Positions 8,471-14,924 of a stretch of 15,887 nt of DNA are shown piece by piece; position 1 is the first letter of the stretch; every line of letters starts with the position of its first letter. Position numbers and translations under genes: made by a program. The stretch spans positions 1 to 15,887 of the forward strand of contig JANNFX010000251.1 of the NCBI GenBank assembly GCA_031380225.1. Direction: 5' to 3'. The notes under the pieces are model-generated. The model was not told the origin of the DNA and searched no databases. It was given only the letters and a program-made list of their open reading frames with translations. Source of the DNA: JANNFX01 sp031380225. GTDB taxonomy: Bacteria; Pseudomonadota; Alphaproteobacteria; Rhizobiales; Hyphomicrobiaceae.

Positions 8471-9425
8471 GGGTGCTGTCCTTTGCGGCCACGGTGATCT
8501 GCCGGAACACGTCATCCAGTTTGCCGCGTTCTACGAATAGTTCATCGACAGCGAGCGACTTGGCAGCCAGAGCGGCCGCGACGTCTGTTGCAATCGTGGC
8601 GCCATTCTTGGGCATCGCCCTGAGCCGCGTCATGCCATTGTCCTTGCCCAACACTTCGACTTTCGTGATGCCTTTCAGGCCAGAGAGTGCGGCCTTCACA
8701 GCCTCTGACTTGTCGTTGGCAACCTTGATGACAACGGCGCCGTGATAGTCGAGACGCTTCATCAAGTCTTCGGCGGTGCCGTCGGCAACCACTTCGCCTT
8801 TGGCGATCACGATCGCACGCGAACAGACCGCTTCGACTTCTTCGAGGATGTGGGTTGAAATAATAATTGCCTTGTCGGCGGCCATGTCGGCAATCAACTT
8901 CCGGACATGAAATTTCTGATTTGGGTCGAGACCATCAGTCGGTTCGTCAAGGATTAGAACCGGCGGGTCATGTAAGATAGCCTGCGCGATGCCGACGCGG
9001 CGTTTGTAGCCTTTTGACAGCGTCTCGATGCGCTGCTCAAGTACATGGTCCAGTCCGGCTTTAGACGATGCAGCCGAGATGCGGCGCTTGATTTCGTCGC
9101 TGTCAAAGCCGCGGATTTCGCCGATAAACGTCAAGAAACTGCGCGGTGTCATTTCACCATAGGCCGGTGCGCCCTCGGGCAGATAACCAAGACTGGCTTT
9201 AGCGAGCTTCGGCTCGTCCTGGACAACGTGACCACAGATGCGGGCCGAGCCAGAGTCAGGCTCCAAAAATCCCGACAGCATTTTCATCGTCGTCGATTTT
9301 CCTGCGCCATTCGGCCCGAGGAAGCCGAGCACTTCGCCCTTCTTGACCTCAAGCGATATGCCTTTGACGGCAGTGATCGGGCCGAACGTCTTTTTGAGTG
9401 CGTTCGCCTCGACAAGCACGGTCAT
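8463..9425 (-). CDS. ABC transporter ATP-binding protein (GldA-like)
   Basis: A 320-residue ATPase that should power the permease encoded directly downstream. Walker A is GPNGAGKST (37-45), the signature is LSKGYKRRVGIAQA (from 136), Walker B is VLILDEPTDGLD (from 156), and the switch histidine is H192 in ISTHILEE. A C-terminal extension of roughly 100 residues after about 210 contains a small alpha/beta domain like that of the GldA/CcmA/NosF drug- and gliding-type ATPases. The frame is open to 9476, but the added residues are Pro-rich and unlike the family. The ATG at 9425 has GGAGA eight bases upstream, so I use it. The gene is first in the operon that continues to 4575. Confidence 0.93.
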   Translation of the reverse strand: MTVLVEANALKKTFGPITAVKGISLEVKKGEVLGFLGPNGAGKSTTMKMLSGFLEPDSGSARICGHVVQDEPKLAKASLGYLPEGAPAYGEMTPRSFLTFIGEIRGFDSDEIKRRISAASSKAGLDHVLEQRIETLSKGYKRRVGIAQAILHDPPVLILDEPTDGLDPNQKFHVRKLIADMAADKAIIISTHILEEVEAVCSRAIVIAKGEVVADGTAEDLMKRLDYHGAVVIKVANDKSEAVKAALSGLKGITKVEVLGKDNGMTRLRAMPKNGATIATDVAAALAAKSLAVDELFVERGKLDDVFRQITVAAKDSTHA

Positions 9426-9595
9426 GGAGCGTCTCTCCGGCAGGCTGCAAAATGCGGGTGGAGGTGGAGCTGGCATCAGAAACCCGGGCCCTCCACCAAG
9501 GACTCCGGACCTAAGTCATGGCGGCGCCCGTTTCAAGTGTCGAAGTGTTAAGACAGCCCCCGAATGCGCTTAGACGGCTGCTCAAATGCTATCCA
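9426..9595 (-). promoter_or_regulatory. leader of the GldAFG-like operon with inverted repeat
   Basis: This 170-base spacer separates the NDUFA9-like gene from the ABC operon, both on the minus strand. GGTGGAGG (9457-9464) and CCTCCACC (9490-9497) are exact reverse complements, so the leader RNA could fold just upstream of the ATPase ribosome binding site. A weaker pair, CAGCC (9554-9558) and GGCTG (9576-9580), near the NDUFA9-like stop could help end that transcript. No convincing sigma-70 promoter was found by eye, so the two units might still share a transcript. Confidence 0.4.
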
Positions 9596-10579
9596 TTACC
9601 CTCGATAATGCGCAAATTGGCCTTTGGGTTTGAAACGCTCAAGATAGCCCGGAACAACTGCCGCGATCGATGTTGGGGTCGCAACGCCGAGTGCCGCAAT
9701 TGTCCGGCCTTCCCTGATGGCGGTGTCGCTGACCACATTGTCGTTCTTCAGAAGCCGGACTTGATCAACCGTAATCGGCCGGAGCGCGTTCGGCAGCGGC
9801 GACATGAGTGCGGCCTGCAACTTGGCGATGCCCGGCGTCAAACGCAGGTAGAAGCGCTTGCGGCCGGTATACGCTTGCACCCGGTCGAGCAGTTCGCGGA
9901 ACTTCAAGACTTCCGGCCCGCCAATCTCGTAGATCGTTCCTGGCTTGGCATGACCCTCAACAGCCGCCGCAATCGCGGTTGCCAGATCACCGGCGAAGAC
10001 CGGCTGGAAATTCGTCCAGCCACCATCGATCAACGGCAGAAACGGCGACATCTGAGCCATGGCCGCGAACCGGTTGAAGAACTGGTCTTCAGGGCCGAAC
10101 ACAATAGACGGCCGCAAAATGACGGCGTCTGGAAATTCCTCAAGGACTGCGGCCTCGCCTGCAGCCTTGGTCTTTGCATAGACGGATTTGGACTTCGGGT
10201 CGGCACCAATGGCCGACACATGCACGAAGCGTTTCACACCCGCCTCACGGGCCGCGCGCGCCATTGCACGCACGCCGTCGGTATGAATGGCTTCAAACGT
10301 TTGCTTTCCAGATGGCATAAGGATGCCGACGCAATTCACGACTGCATCGGCGCCAACGACCGCCGCGGCCAACGTTTCGGGAAACCTAAGATTGGCCTGG
10401 ACCGGCAGAATTTGCCCGACCACGCCCATCGGCTGCAAATGTCCACTGAGATCAGGGCGGCGCGAAGCGGCCCTTACACGCCAGCCGGACTGAGCCAATG
10501 CTCTGACGGCATAACGGCCAACAAAGCCTGGCCCGCCGAAAATGGTGACAAGTCCTGACGAGCGGCCGGAAACTGGCAT
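9596..10579 (-). CDS. NDUFA9-like NAD(P)-binding epimerase family protein
   Basis: A 327-residue atypical short-chain dehydrogenase/reductase of the complex I NDUFA9 family. The N-terminal dinucleotide-binding motif is GGPGFVG (residues 15-21), with VTIFGG in front of it. The YxxxK pair is Y134 and K138 in YAKTK, and RPSIVFGPEDQFFNRF near 156-171 is a family landmark. The frame is open to 10678, but the ATG at 10579 has AGGA eight bases upstream and gives the normal family N terminus, so I use it. Mitochondrial NDUFA9 stabilises complex I and binds NADPH; bacterial members occur outside nuo operons, and their role is often stated as quinone- or sugar-nucleotide-related without proof. No nuo genes are present here. 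Confidence 0.88.
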   Translation of the reverse strand: MPVSGRSSGLVTIFGGPGFVGRYAVRALAQSGWRVRAASRRPDLSGHLQPMGVVGQILPVQANLRFPETLAAAVVGADAVVNCVGILMPSGKQTFEAIHTDGVRAMARAAREAGVKRFVHVSAIGADPKSKSVYAKTKAAGEAAVLEEFPDAVILRPSIVFGPEDQFFNRFAAMAQMSPFLPLIDGGWTNFQPVFAGDLATAIAAAVEGHAKPGTIYEIGGPEVLKFRELLDRVQAYTGRKRFYLRLTPGIAKLQAALMSPLPNALRPITVDQVRLLKNDNVVSDTAIREGRTIAALGVATPTSIAAVVPGYLERFKPKGQFAHYRG

Positions 10580-10671
10580 TCGAACGATCCTAACGTATCC
10601 ATAAGTGCCATAGTCACTAAACGCCTGTTCGAGGCGAGTTGGTTCATGGGATTTAGTCGCCCCCCTTTCAA

Positions 10672-10700
10672 TTGACAACCGGCCTTGGCGCCACTAACTG
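10672..10700 (+). promoter_or_regulatory. candidate sigma-70 promoter of tRNA-Leu
   Basis: A perfect -35 box TTGACA (10672-10677) is followed by a 17-base spacer and a weak -10 TAACTG (10695-10700). Transcription would begin near 10707, about 16 bases before the mature tRNA. The position and the perfect -35 make it likely, while the -10 is poor, as is common in alphaproteobacteria. Confidence 0.6.
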
Positions 10701-10722
10701 ATGCCACTTCGAGCCCCGGCTC

Positions 10723-10809
10723 GCCCAAATGGCGGAATTGGTAGACGCACTACTTTCAGGTAGTAGCGCTGGAAACGGCGTGGAGGTTCGAGTCCTCTTT
10801 TGGGCACCA
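10723..10809 (+). tRNA. tRNA-Leu (anticodon CAG)
   Basis: An 87-base class II tRNA with a complete cloverleaf. The acceptor strands GCCCAAA and TTTGGGC pair exactly. The D arm carries the usual GGAATTGGTAGAC loop, and the anticodon stem CTACT/AGTAG encloses the loop TTCAGGT, so the anticodon is CAG and reads CUG. A long variable arm (around CGCTGGAAACGGCG) is expected for leucine. The T arm has loop TTCGAGT, and the CCA end is encoded at 10807-10809. It is transcribed away from the NDUFA9-like gene. Confidence 0.97.
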
Positions 10810-10949
10810 AACCGGCAACCTGCGCCGGCTCCGATACGCAAAAATCGCAATATCCCATGCTATTTTCGAGCGCCTTTCCCATCTGCTGTGGGCTATTCCG
10901 ACTGCGTTGATTGAACTGCCTGCGCATACGGCAGCTGTATTGACATATC

Positions 10950-10966
10950 TGCTCAATTTTTGTGCT
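10950..10966 (+). promoter_or_regulatory. candidate NtrC-type enhancer site
   Basis: The 17-base site reads TGCTC-AATTTTT-GTGCT. It matches the inner core of the NtrC operator (TGCnC and GTGC half sites with AT-rich centre), with mismatches at the outer positions. It lies about 75 bases upstream of the sigma-54 promoter elements, a normal distance for a bound activator that loops onto the polymerase. Only one good site is seen, whereas NtrC targets often have two. Confidence 0.5.
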
Positions 10967-11040
10967 CTCGAATGCGACAGACTTCCCGTTGGGCATCGTT
11001 CAACCCACATTTTAAGCAGTTATGAAGCTTTGCCTAACTT

Positions 11041-11056
11041 TGGCACAAAACTTGAT
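11041..11056 (+). promoter_or_regulatory. sigma-54 (RpoN) promoter of amt
   Basis: TGGCAC (11041-11046) and TTG (11052-11054) have exactly the -24/-12 spacing of the RpoN consensus TGGCACG-N4-TTGCA. The -24 GG and the TTG are intact, while the consensus C of the -12 GC is A. The predicted start is near 11067, leaving a leader of about 70 bases before amt. Ammonium transporter genes are classic RpoN/NtrC targets under nitrogen limitation, which makes the assignment coherent. Confidence 0.75.
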
Positions 11057-11137
11057 CTGTGTGCGATTCAAGCAGGCAATCGGCGAAATCATGATCTTTT
11101 TGCCTAAAAAATAATCACTGCTCGGGGGAGTTCGGGA

Positions 11138-12361
11138 ATGGAATATCTACCACACGGTTCAGACGTGTTTTTTCTACTGATGGGGGCGATCCTCGTCTTT
11201 GCTATGCATGGCGGCTTCGCGTTTCTTGAAGTCGGCACGGTTCGGCACAAGAACCAAGTCAACGCTCTCGTCAAAATCATCGTCGATTTCGCGATTTCGA
11301 CCATCGCTTACTTTTCGATCGGCTACTGGATCGCTTACGGCGTGACGTTCCTGGCGGACGCCGCCACAATCTCGAGTGGTGACTACGGTCCACAAGGCCT
11401 TGGGCTCGTCAAATTCTTCTTCCTGTGCACGTTCGCGGCCGCCGTGCCTGCGATCATCTCGGGTGGCATTGCAGAGCGCGCGAAGTTCGGGCCGCAATGC
11501 GTCGCCACTGCAATCGTAGTTGGTCTCGCTTATCCGTTCTTTGAAGGCATCGTCTGGAACAAGAAATTCGGCATCCAGGCTGACTTTTTCGCCAAGTCGC
11601 TCGGCGCTGAATTCCATGACTTCGCCGGATCGATCGTGGTGCACGCCGTCGGCGGCTGGATTGCGCTTGCAGCGGTTCTTTGGCTCGGTGCACGTCTCGG
11701 TCGCTATGAAAAAGGCCGCGCCATTGCGACCCCGCCGTCGTCGCTTCCGTGGCTTGCCATGGGTTCGTGGCTGCTGTGCATCGGCTGGTTTGGTTTCAAC
11801 GTCATGAGCGCGCAGAGCCTCAAAGGCGTTTCTGGCCTGGTCGCCATGAATTCCCTGATGGCGATGTGCGGTGGAATTATCGCGGCGCTGTTCGTTGGCC
11901 GTAATGATCCGGGCTTCGTCCATAACGGCGCGTTGGCCGGCTTGGTTGCAGTTTGCGCGGGCTCGGATTTGATGCATCCGCTCGGCGCCTTGGCGACGGG
12001 CGTGGTGGCGGGCATCGTGTTTGTGCAGATGTTCCAAGTCTCGACCAACAATTGGCAGATCGACGATGTACTGGGCGTGTGGGCGTTGCATGGTCTGTGC
12101 GGACTTTGGGGTGGCATCGCTTGCGGCATCTTCGGGTTGACCGAATTGGGCGGCATCGGCGGCGTTACATTCCAATCGCAGCTGGTCGGAAGTTTGGCCG
12201 GTGCTGCATTTGGCCTTGCGGCTGGAGCCGTCGTTTATGGGCTTTTGGACGCAACTATGGGGCTGAGGCTGAGTGCCGACGAAGAACGCATGGGTGCCGA
12301 CCTTGCGATCCATAAGATCAGTTCGAATCCGGAAGAGGATCTGCGCGCTGGCCGGATGTAA
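11138..12361 (+). CDS. amt: Amt/Rh family ammonium transporter
   Basis: A 407-residue polytopic inner-membrane protein that scavenges ammonium. It has about eleven helices and no cleavable signal peptide. The twin pore histidines are H169 (in DFAGSIVVHAVGG) and H318 (in ALHGLCGLWGG). D161 matches the structural aspartate of E. coli AmtB. SGGIAERAKF (108-117) and GWFGFN (216-221) are family signatures. The cytosolic tail (about 375-407) is charged, the region where a PII protein (GlnK) would dock, but no glnK gene lies next to it, unlike the common glnK-amtB pair. The start is set by the ribosome binding site GGGGGAG. It is probably controlled by the sigma-54 promoter upstream. It converges on the BciB-like gene. 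Confidence 0.95.
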   Translation: MEYLPHGSDVFFLLMGAILVFAMHGGFAFLEVGTVRHKNQVNALVKIIVDFAISTIAYFSIGYWIAYGVTFLADAATISSGDYGPQGLGLVKFFFLCTFAAAVPAIISGGIAERAKFGPQCVATAIVVGLAYPFFEGIVWNKKFGIQADFFAKSLGAEFHDFAGSIVVHAVGGWIALAAVLWLGARLGRYEKGRAIATPPSSLPWLAMGSWLLCIGWFGFNVMSAQSLKGVSGLVAMNSLMAMCGGIIAALFVGRNDPGFVHNGALAGLVAVCAGSDLMHPLGALATGVVAGIVFVQMFQVSTNNWQIDDVLGVWALHGLCGLWGGIACGIFGLTELGGIGGVTFQSQLVGSLAGAAFGLAAGAVVYGLLDATMGLRLSADEERMGADLAIHKISSNPEEDLRAGRM

Positions 12362-12397
12362 GGTCCACCACATCGCTCCTTACGCGAGATTAAATGA

Positions 12398-12433
12398 GGG
12401 GTTCTTGGCATCGACTTGCTGAGACCCCCTTTT
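12398..12433 (+). terminator. candidate intrinsic terminator of amt
   Basis: GGGGT (12398-12402) pairs with ACCCC (12424-12428), extended imperfectly by neighbouring TTCTTGGC and GCTGAG, and is followed by a short TTTT tract at 12430-12433. An alternative hairpin uses the same ACCCC with GGGGT at 12439-12443. It sits 36 bases after the amt stop and 15 bases before the end of the converging gene. Confidence 0.6.
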
Positions 12434-12447
12434 ACTTTGGGGTGCCA

Positions 12448-13704
12448 TCAATCGTCCTTTCGGCCAGCGGCTGGCTTTGTCTCGCCTTCGCTTGGCGTCA
12501 GTCCATAGGGCGCGACGAGTTTCCAAACGTGAGATGGAATCATGTGTTTCATGCGCCGTGGGTGTTGGCGCCGTAAATGTAGCACGGTTTCTATGGCTTT
12601 CATTTCGAGCCGCGCGCGTGCGAATTCAAGGCCGCGCGGCCCAACCTTGGGCATCAGCCAGCCCATCAACGGCCGCAAAAAATTTGGCATCCCTCTAAGC
12701 GGTAAACCGCCGGCGGCGCGTTCGGTGTTCTTTAGAAAACCGCTGACCGGTCCACTACGCTTGCCAGCTGAGCCGGGCTCCGACAGTTTGACATCGTCGC
12801 CTAAAAGCGCCAGCAACTCCTCGCCCCGATCATTGCGAACAATGAGCCACTGCTCGCCTTGTCCGCCCATGTAGCCGACTGTGATGTCCGCCAGCACGTT
12901 GGTGTAGTCAACGCAGGTCCGGCAAGTCAGCGGGAAGAAATCACCAGGAAGTTTTGATAGCGGCAACAACAGGAACGGGATTTCTTTCACGCGCCCATCG
13001 TTGAAGCGGATTTCAACATGATAGTCGGCGCGGAACTCGAGATAGGTGATGGTCTCAGGCTGGTCTGACAGGAGCGCCAGAAATTCGTGAAACCGTGCGG
13101 TCGTGGTGTTGTCCGAGCACGGCGTGCCGATGACATAGATTTTCTCGAAACCTAAATCCGCTTCGAGCGATCTGAGCGCATAAACTTGGCAAGGAATTCC
13201 AATAATGGCGACACGCTTATAGCCCTTGGCGCGCGCCGGTTCGAGCAGTGCCAGCAGTGGTGCGTAGCCCATGCGCATACCGCGGCACTCGGCCAAGCCC
13301 TCGGCCTTGGTGACGATGACAGGCACCGGCCGCCATTTGTCGTCAGGATCGGGGGCCATGGTTAGGACCGCGTCGACAGCGCCAGTGTTGAGCAAACGTT
13401 CAGCAATCGTGGTCGTAATGCCTGTCCATTGGGCCCCGGCGCGCGGCTCCCGCATCGCGGCGCGGACCATCCGCTTCATGGGTCCGAAAAAAATCTCGTC
13501 CGGCCGCAACGGATCACGGGTGCGGCCGTGAACGGCTGCTTCCAGAGTGTCGTAGTCTGGCTTGATAAATTGGCAGGCGCCGCCGCAGCGCTTGGCATCC
13601 GTAGTTCTTGATATCCCGCAATCGGTGCACAAATCGCGGTGGGCGGCCTTTGCGATTTCGGGAGCCCACACCCCAGGCATCCCATTTTGGCCGTTGCCCG
13701 TCAC
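12448..13704 (-). CDS. BciB/FrhB-type Fe-S flavoprotein (coenzyme F420 hydrogenase beta-subunit family)
   Basis: A 418-residue protein with FrhB/FdhB N- and C-terminal domains in their usual order. Conserved blocks are GAQWTGI (90-96), IGIPCQVYALRSLE (168-181, C172), GTPCSDNTT (193-201, C196) and CRTCVDYTNVLADITVGYMG (261-280, C261/C264). These follow the cyanobacterial/plant BciB (divinyl chlorophyllide 8-vinyl reductase) pattern more closely than archaeal F420 hydrogenase subunits. The N-terminal cysteine motif differs from the common CxxCxxC...C: here C26 and C29 are followed by C40 and C44, with serine at 32. It therefore probably binds FAD and Fe-S clusters but may act on another substrate. 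No photosynthesis genes are nearby. The frame starts at a GTG (AGGA ten bases upstream); an ATG eight codons in is an alternative. Family call firm, substrate unknown. Confidence 0.82.
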   Translation of the reverse strand: MTGNGQNGMPGVWAPEIAKAAHRDLCTDCGISRTTDAKRCGGACQFIKPDYDTLEAAVHGRTRDPLRPDEIFFGPMKRMVRAAMREPRAGAQWTGITTTIAERLLNTGAVDAVLTMAPDPDDKWRPVPVIVTKAEGLAECRGMRMGYAPLLALLEPARAKGYKRVAIIGIPCQVYALRSLEADLGFEKIYVIGTPCSDNTTTARFHEFLALLSDQPETITYLEFRADYHVEIRFNDGRVKEIPFLLLPLSKLPGDFFPLTCRTCVDYTNVLADITVGYMGGQGEQWLIVRNDRGEELLALLGDDVKLSEPGSAGKRSGPVSGFLKNTERAAGGLPLRGMPNFLRPLMGWLMPKVGPRGLEFARARLEMKAIETVLHLRRQHPRRMKHMIPSHVWKLVAPYGLTPSEGETKPAAGRKDD

Positions 13705-13844
13705 AGATCGCAGGTCCTTTTGCGCAAGAAATTAGATTTTCACTCATTCTAACGTGTCGCCAAGCCCAGCACCAGTCTCGCACGTCGACTGAGTTTGTTT
13801 CCGAGAGCTATCTGGCTCAAAAACTTGGGCAAAAGCCGGTCGCC

Positions 13845-13873
13845 CTTGAAGTCAGGCTTGGCTGCACTATATT
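13845..13873 (+). promoter_or_regulatory. heat-shock-like (RpoH/sigma-32) promoter of hsp20
   Basis: CTTGAA at 13845-13850 and CTATATTTG around 13867-13875 are separated by a 17-base spacer, counted from CTTGAA to TATATT. Alphaproteobacterial sigma-32 promoters use a CTTG -35 and a CYTATNT-type -10 at similar spacing. The TATATT would also serve sigma-70. The start is predicted near 13880, giving a leader of about 93 bases before hsp20. Confidence 0.65.
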
Positions 13874-13879
13874 TGACAG

Positions 13880-13972
13880 TATCGCCGTCGCCCAATTTGG
13901 GGATAGCGGCAAACGAGTGGCAGTCTTGCGCTCGCATTACAAACCCGAAGGTCGCTTCAGCGAGGGCTTTCT
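13880..13972 (+). promoter_or_regulatory. structured hsp20 leader, candidate RNA thermometer
   Basis: The leader can form a first hairpin (GCCG 13884-13887 with CGGC 13907-13910, inner CCC/GGG) and a second over the ribosome binding site. In the second, TCGC (13952-13955) pairs with GCGA (13960-13963) and CCC (13944-13946) pairs with GGG (13964-13966), with AAA/TTT below. This buries the Shine-Dalgarno GAGGG at 13962-13966, six bases from the ATG. The element TCGCT opposite the SD resembles the UYGCU motif of ROSE thermometers, which control small heat shock genes in rhizobia. Pairings were found by eye; no free energy was computed. Confidence 0.45.
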
Positions 13973-14440
13973 ATGACGCGCTTGTCCCAGATATCGAACC
14001 CGCTGTTGCTGGGTTTCGAAGAAATCGAACGCCTGATCGACCGTGCCGGAAAATCCGGCAGTGACGGCTATCCGCCCTATAACATTGAGCGCATCGGCGC
14101 GGCCGAAAATGGTGGCAGCGCGGAAAAGCTCCGCATAACACTCGCGGTTGCTGGTTTCACCGGCGACGATCTCGAGGTCACTCTTGAAGACAACGAGTTG
14201 AACATTCGCGGCCGACAGGTTGATGACAAATCGCGAGTGTTCCTGCACCGCGGTATTGCGGCCCGGCAATTCTCGAAGGCGTTTGTTCTTGCCGATGGAA
14301 TCGAAGTCCAAGCCGCAAGTCTTGCCAACGGGCTTCTGGCAATTGACTTGATCAGACATGAGCCGCAAAAATTGGTGCGACGCATCGAGATCAAATCGCA
14401 ACCAACTGCGGCGAACGGCCTCGACAAATCTCGGCGCTAG
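13973..14440 (+). CDS. small heat shock protein, Hsp20/IbpA family
   Basis: A 155-residue ATP-independent holdase chaperone. The short N-terminal arm (about 1-38) is followed by an alpha-crystallin domain (about 40-138) with FLHRGIAARQFSKAF (90-104) and the GLLAIDL strand (120-126, the family GVL motif). The C-terminal anchoring motif is IEI at 138-140 (RRIEI), followed by a flexible basic tail. It fits the class A IbpA-like small Hsps of rhizobia. The ATG at 13973 has GAGGG six bases upstream. Regulation is likely thermal, through a sigma-32-like promoter and a structured leader. The DUF1150 gene follows after 113 bases, a conserved neighbour in alphaproteobacteria. Confidence 0.93.
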   Translation: MTRLSQISNPLLLGFEEIERLIDRAGKSGSDGYPPYNIERIGAAENGGSAEKLRITLAVAGFTGDDLEVTLEDNELNIRGRQVDDKSRVFLHRGIAARQFSKAFVLADGIEVQAASLANGLLAIDLIRHEPQKLVRRIEIKSQPTAANGLDKSRR

Positions 14441-14553
14441 ATGCCGCGGGGATACAGAATTCCACCATGAATCGGCGTTATAAGCTGGAGGAGATCGCAT
14501 CTTCGCGACTCGATCCATGACGCCGGATCACCTCTGGACTTGAGGAGCACGTC

Positions 14554-14844
14554 ATGACTGAAAACACCCAAAAACGCTCGAAGCCGGCGCGCCGTAGTGT
14601 GCCTGCAGCCGCCATCAGCCAGCTCGATCTGGCGCGTCTCGGCGGTGGCCATCTTGCCTACATCAAGATGCTGACCTCTGATCAAGCGCGGCGCATGTTC
14701 CCGGCTGTCGAAAATCTGCCAAAGGGCATCAACGTCTATGCGTTGCAGGCGGCAGACGGCACGCCAATAGCGTTGACTGATACGCGTCAGGCTGCATTGA
14801 GCCACGCTATGGACGGCGAATTGGCGATCGCAAGCTTGCACTGA
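14554..14844 (+). CDS. DUF1150 family protein
   Basis: A 96-residue cytosolic protein of unknown function. It has a basic N terminus (residues 7-14) and a single conserved domain that begins with DLARLGGGHLAYIK (about 25-38), continues with ARRMFP and GINVYALQAADGTPIALTDTRQAAL, and ends in acidic and hydrophobic residues. These blocks identify the DUF1150 family, which occurs next to Hsp20 genes in alphaproteobacteria. The ribosome binding site GAGGAG is strong and seven bases from the ATG. Being 113 bases after hsp20 on the same strand, it may be coexpressed with it and linked to the heat response, perhaps as a partner of the chaperone. That link is inferred from neighbourhood only. Confidence 0.88.
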   Translation: MTENTQKRSKPARRSVPAAAISQLDLARLGGGHLAYIKMLTSDQARRMFPAVENLPKGINVYALQAADGTPIALTDTRQAALSHAMDGELAIASLH

Positions 14845-14882
14845 GTTTGGCAACACGGGGCTGATTTGAAGGCTTTGATTTA

Positions 14883-14921
14883 TGCGCGCCAGTTTTCTGC
14901 GGAAAGGACTGCTGGCGCGCA
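14883..14921. terminator. inverted repeat at convergent DUF1150/uup junction
   Basis: TGCGCGCCAG (14883-14892) and CTGGCGCGCA (14912-14921) are perfect 10-base reverse complements, with an inner TTTC/GAAA stem around the loop TGCG. It lies between the end of DUF1150 and the stop of uup (14925-14927). A T6 run follows 12 bases later on the plus strand. It is probably a transcription stop for the plus-strand unit, although the T-run is displaced. Confidence 0.55.
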
Positions 14922-14924
14922 CCG

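Larger units (their letters stand above)
10810..11137 (+). promoter_or_regulatory. regulatory stretch between tRNA-Leu and amt
   Basis: There is no gene in these 328 bases. A 5-bp hairpin just after the tRNA (CCGGC 10812-10816 with GCCGG 10824-10828) has no T-run and is a doubtful terminator. The inverted repeat CTGCC/GGCAG lies at 10916-10934. The stretch then holds the candidate NtrC site and sigma-54 promoter listed separately, and a strong ribosome binding site GGGGGAG at 11124-11130, seven bases before the amt ATG. Confidence 0.7.
13705..13972. promoter_or_regulatory. divergent region between BciB-like gene and hsp20
   Basis: This 268-base spacer contains no supported gene. On the plus side it holds the promoter and leader of hsp20, listed separately. 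On the minus side a TAGAAT (complement of 13746-13751) could be a -10 box for the BciB-like gene, but its -35 is weak. The sequence CTTGGGC followed by TCGCCCTTG near 13825-13850 is repetitive but unassigned. Confidence 0.5.

Noticed and set aside
9531..9537. CTTGAAA (minus strand) resembling a sigma-32 -35 before the ABC operon
   Set aside because: No -10 element at a suitable distance.
9518..10558. 346-residue open frame on the plus strand opposite the NDUFA9-like gene
   Set aside because: Antisense to a well-supported gene with motif evidence; its composition is skewed (Arg, His, Gln) and no domain is visible.
11091..11114. Short upstream frame ATG...TAA (MIFLPKK) in the amt leader
   Set aside because: No ribosome binding site and no amino-acid run suggesting attenuation; likely chance.
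11174..12373. 399-residue open frame on the minus strand opposite amt
   Set aside because: It lies wholly antisense to a clearly recognised transporter gene, has an Arg/His-rich composition without domains, and is explained by the high third-position GC of amt.
14467..14520. 17-codon frame between hsp20 and DUF1150
   Set aside because: Lacks a ribosome binding site and known similarity; it probably reflects chance.
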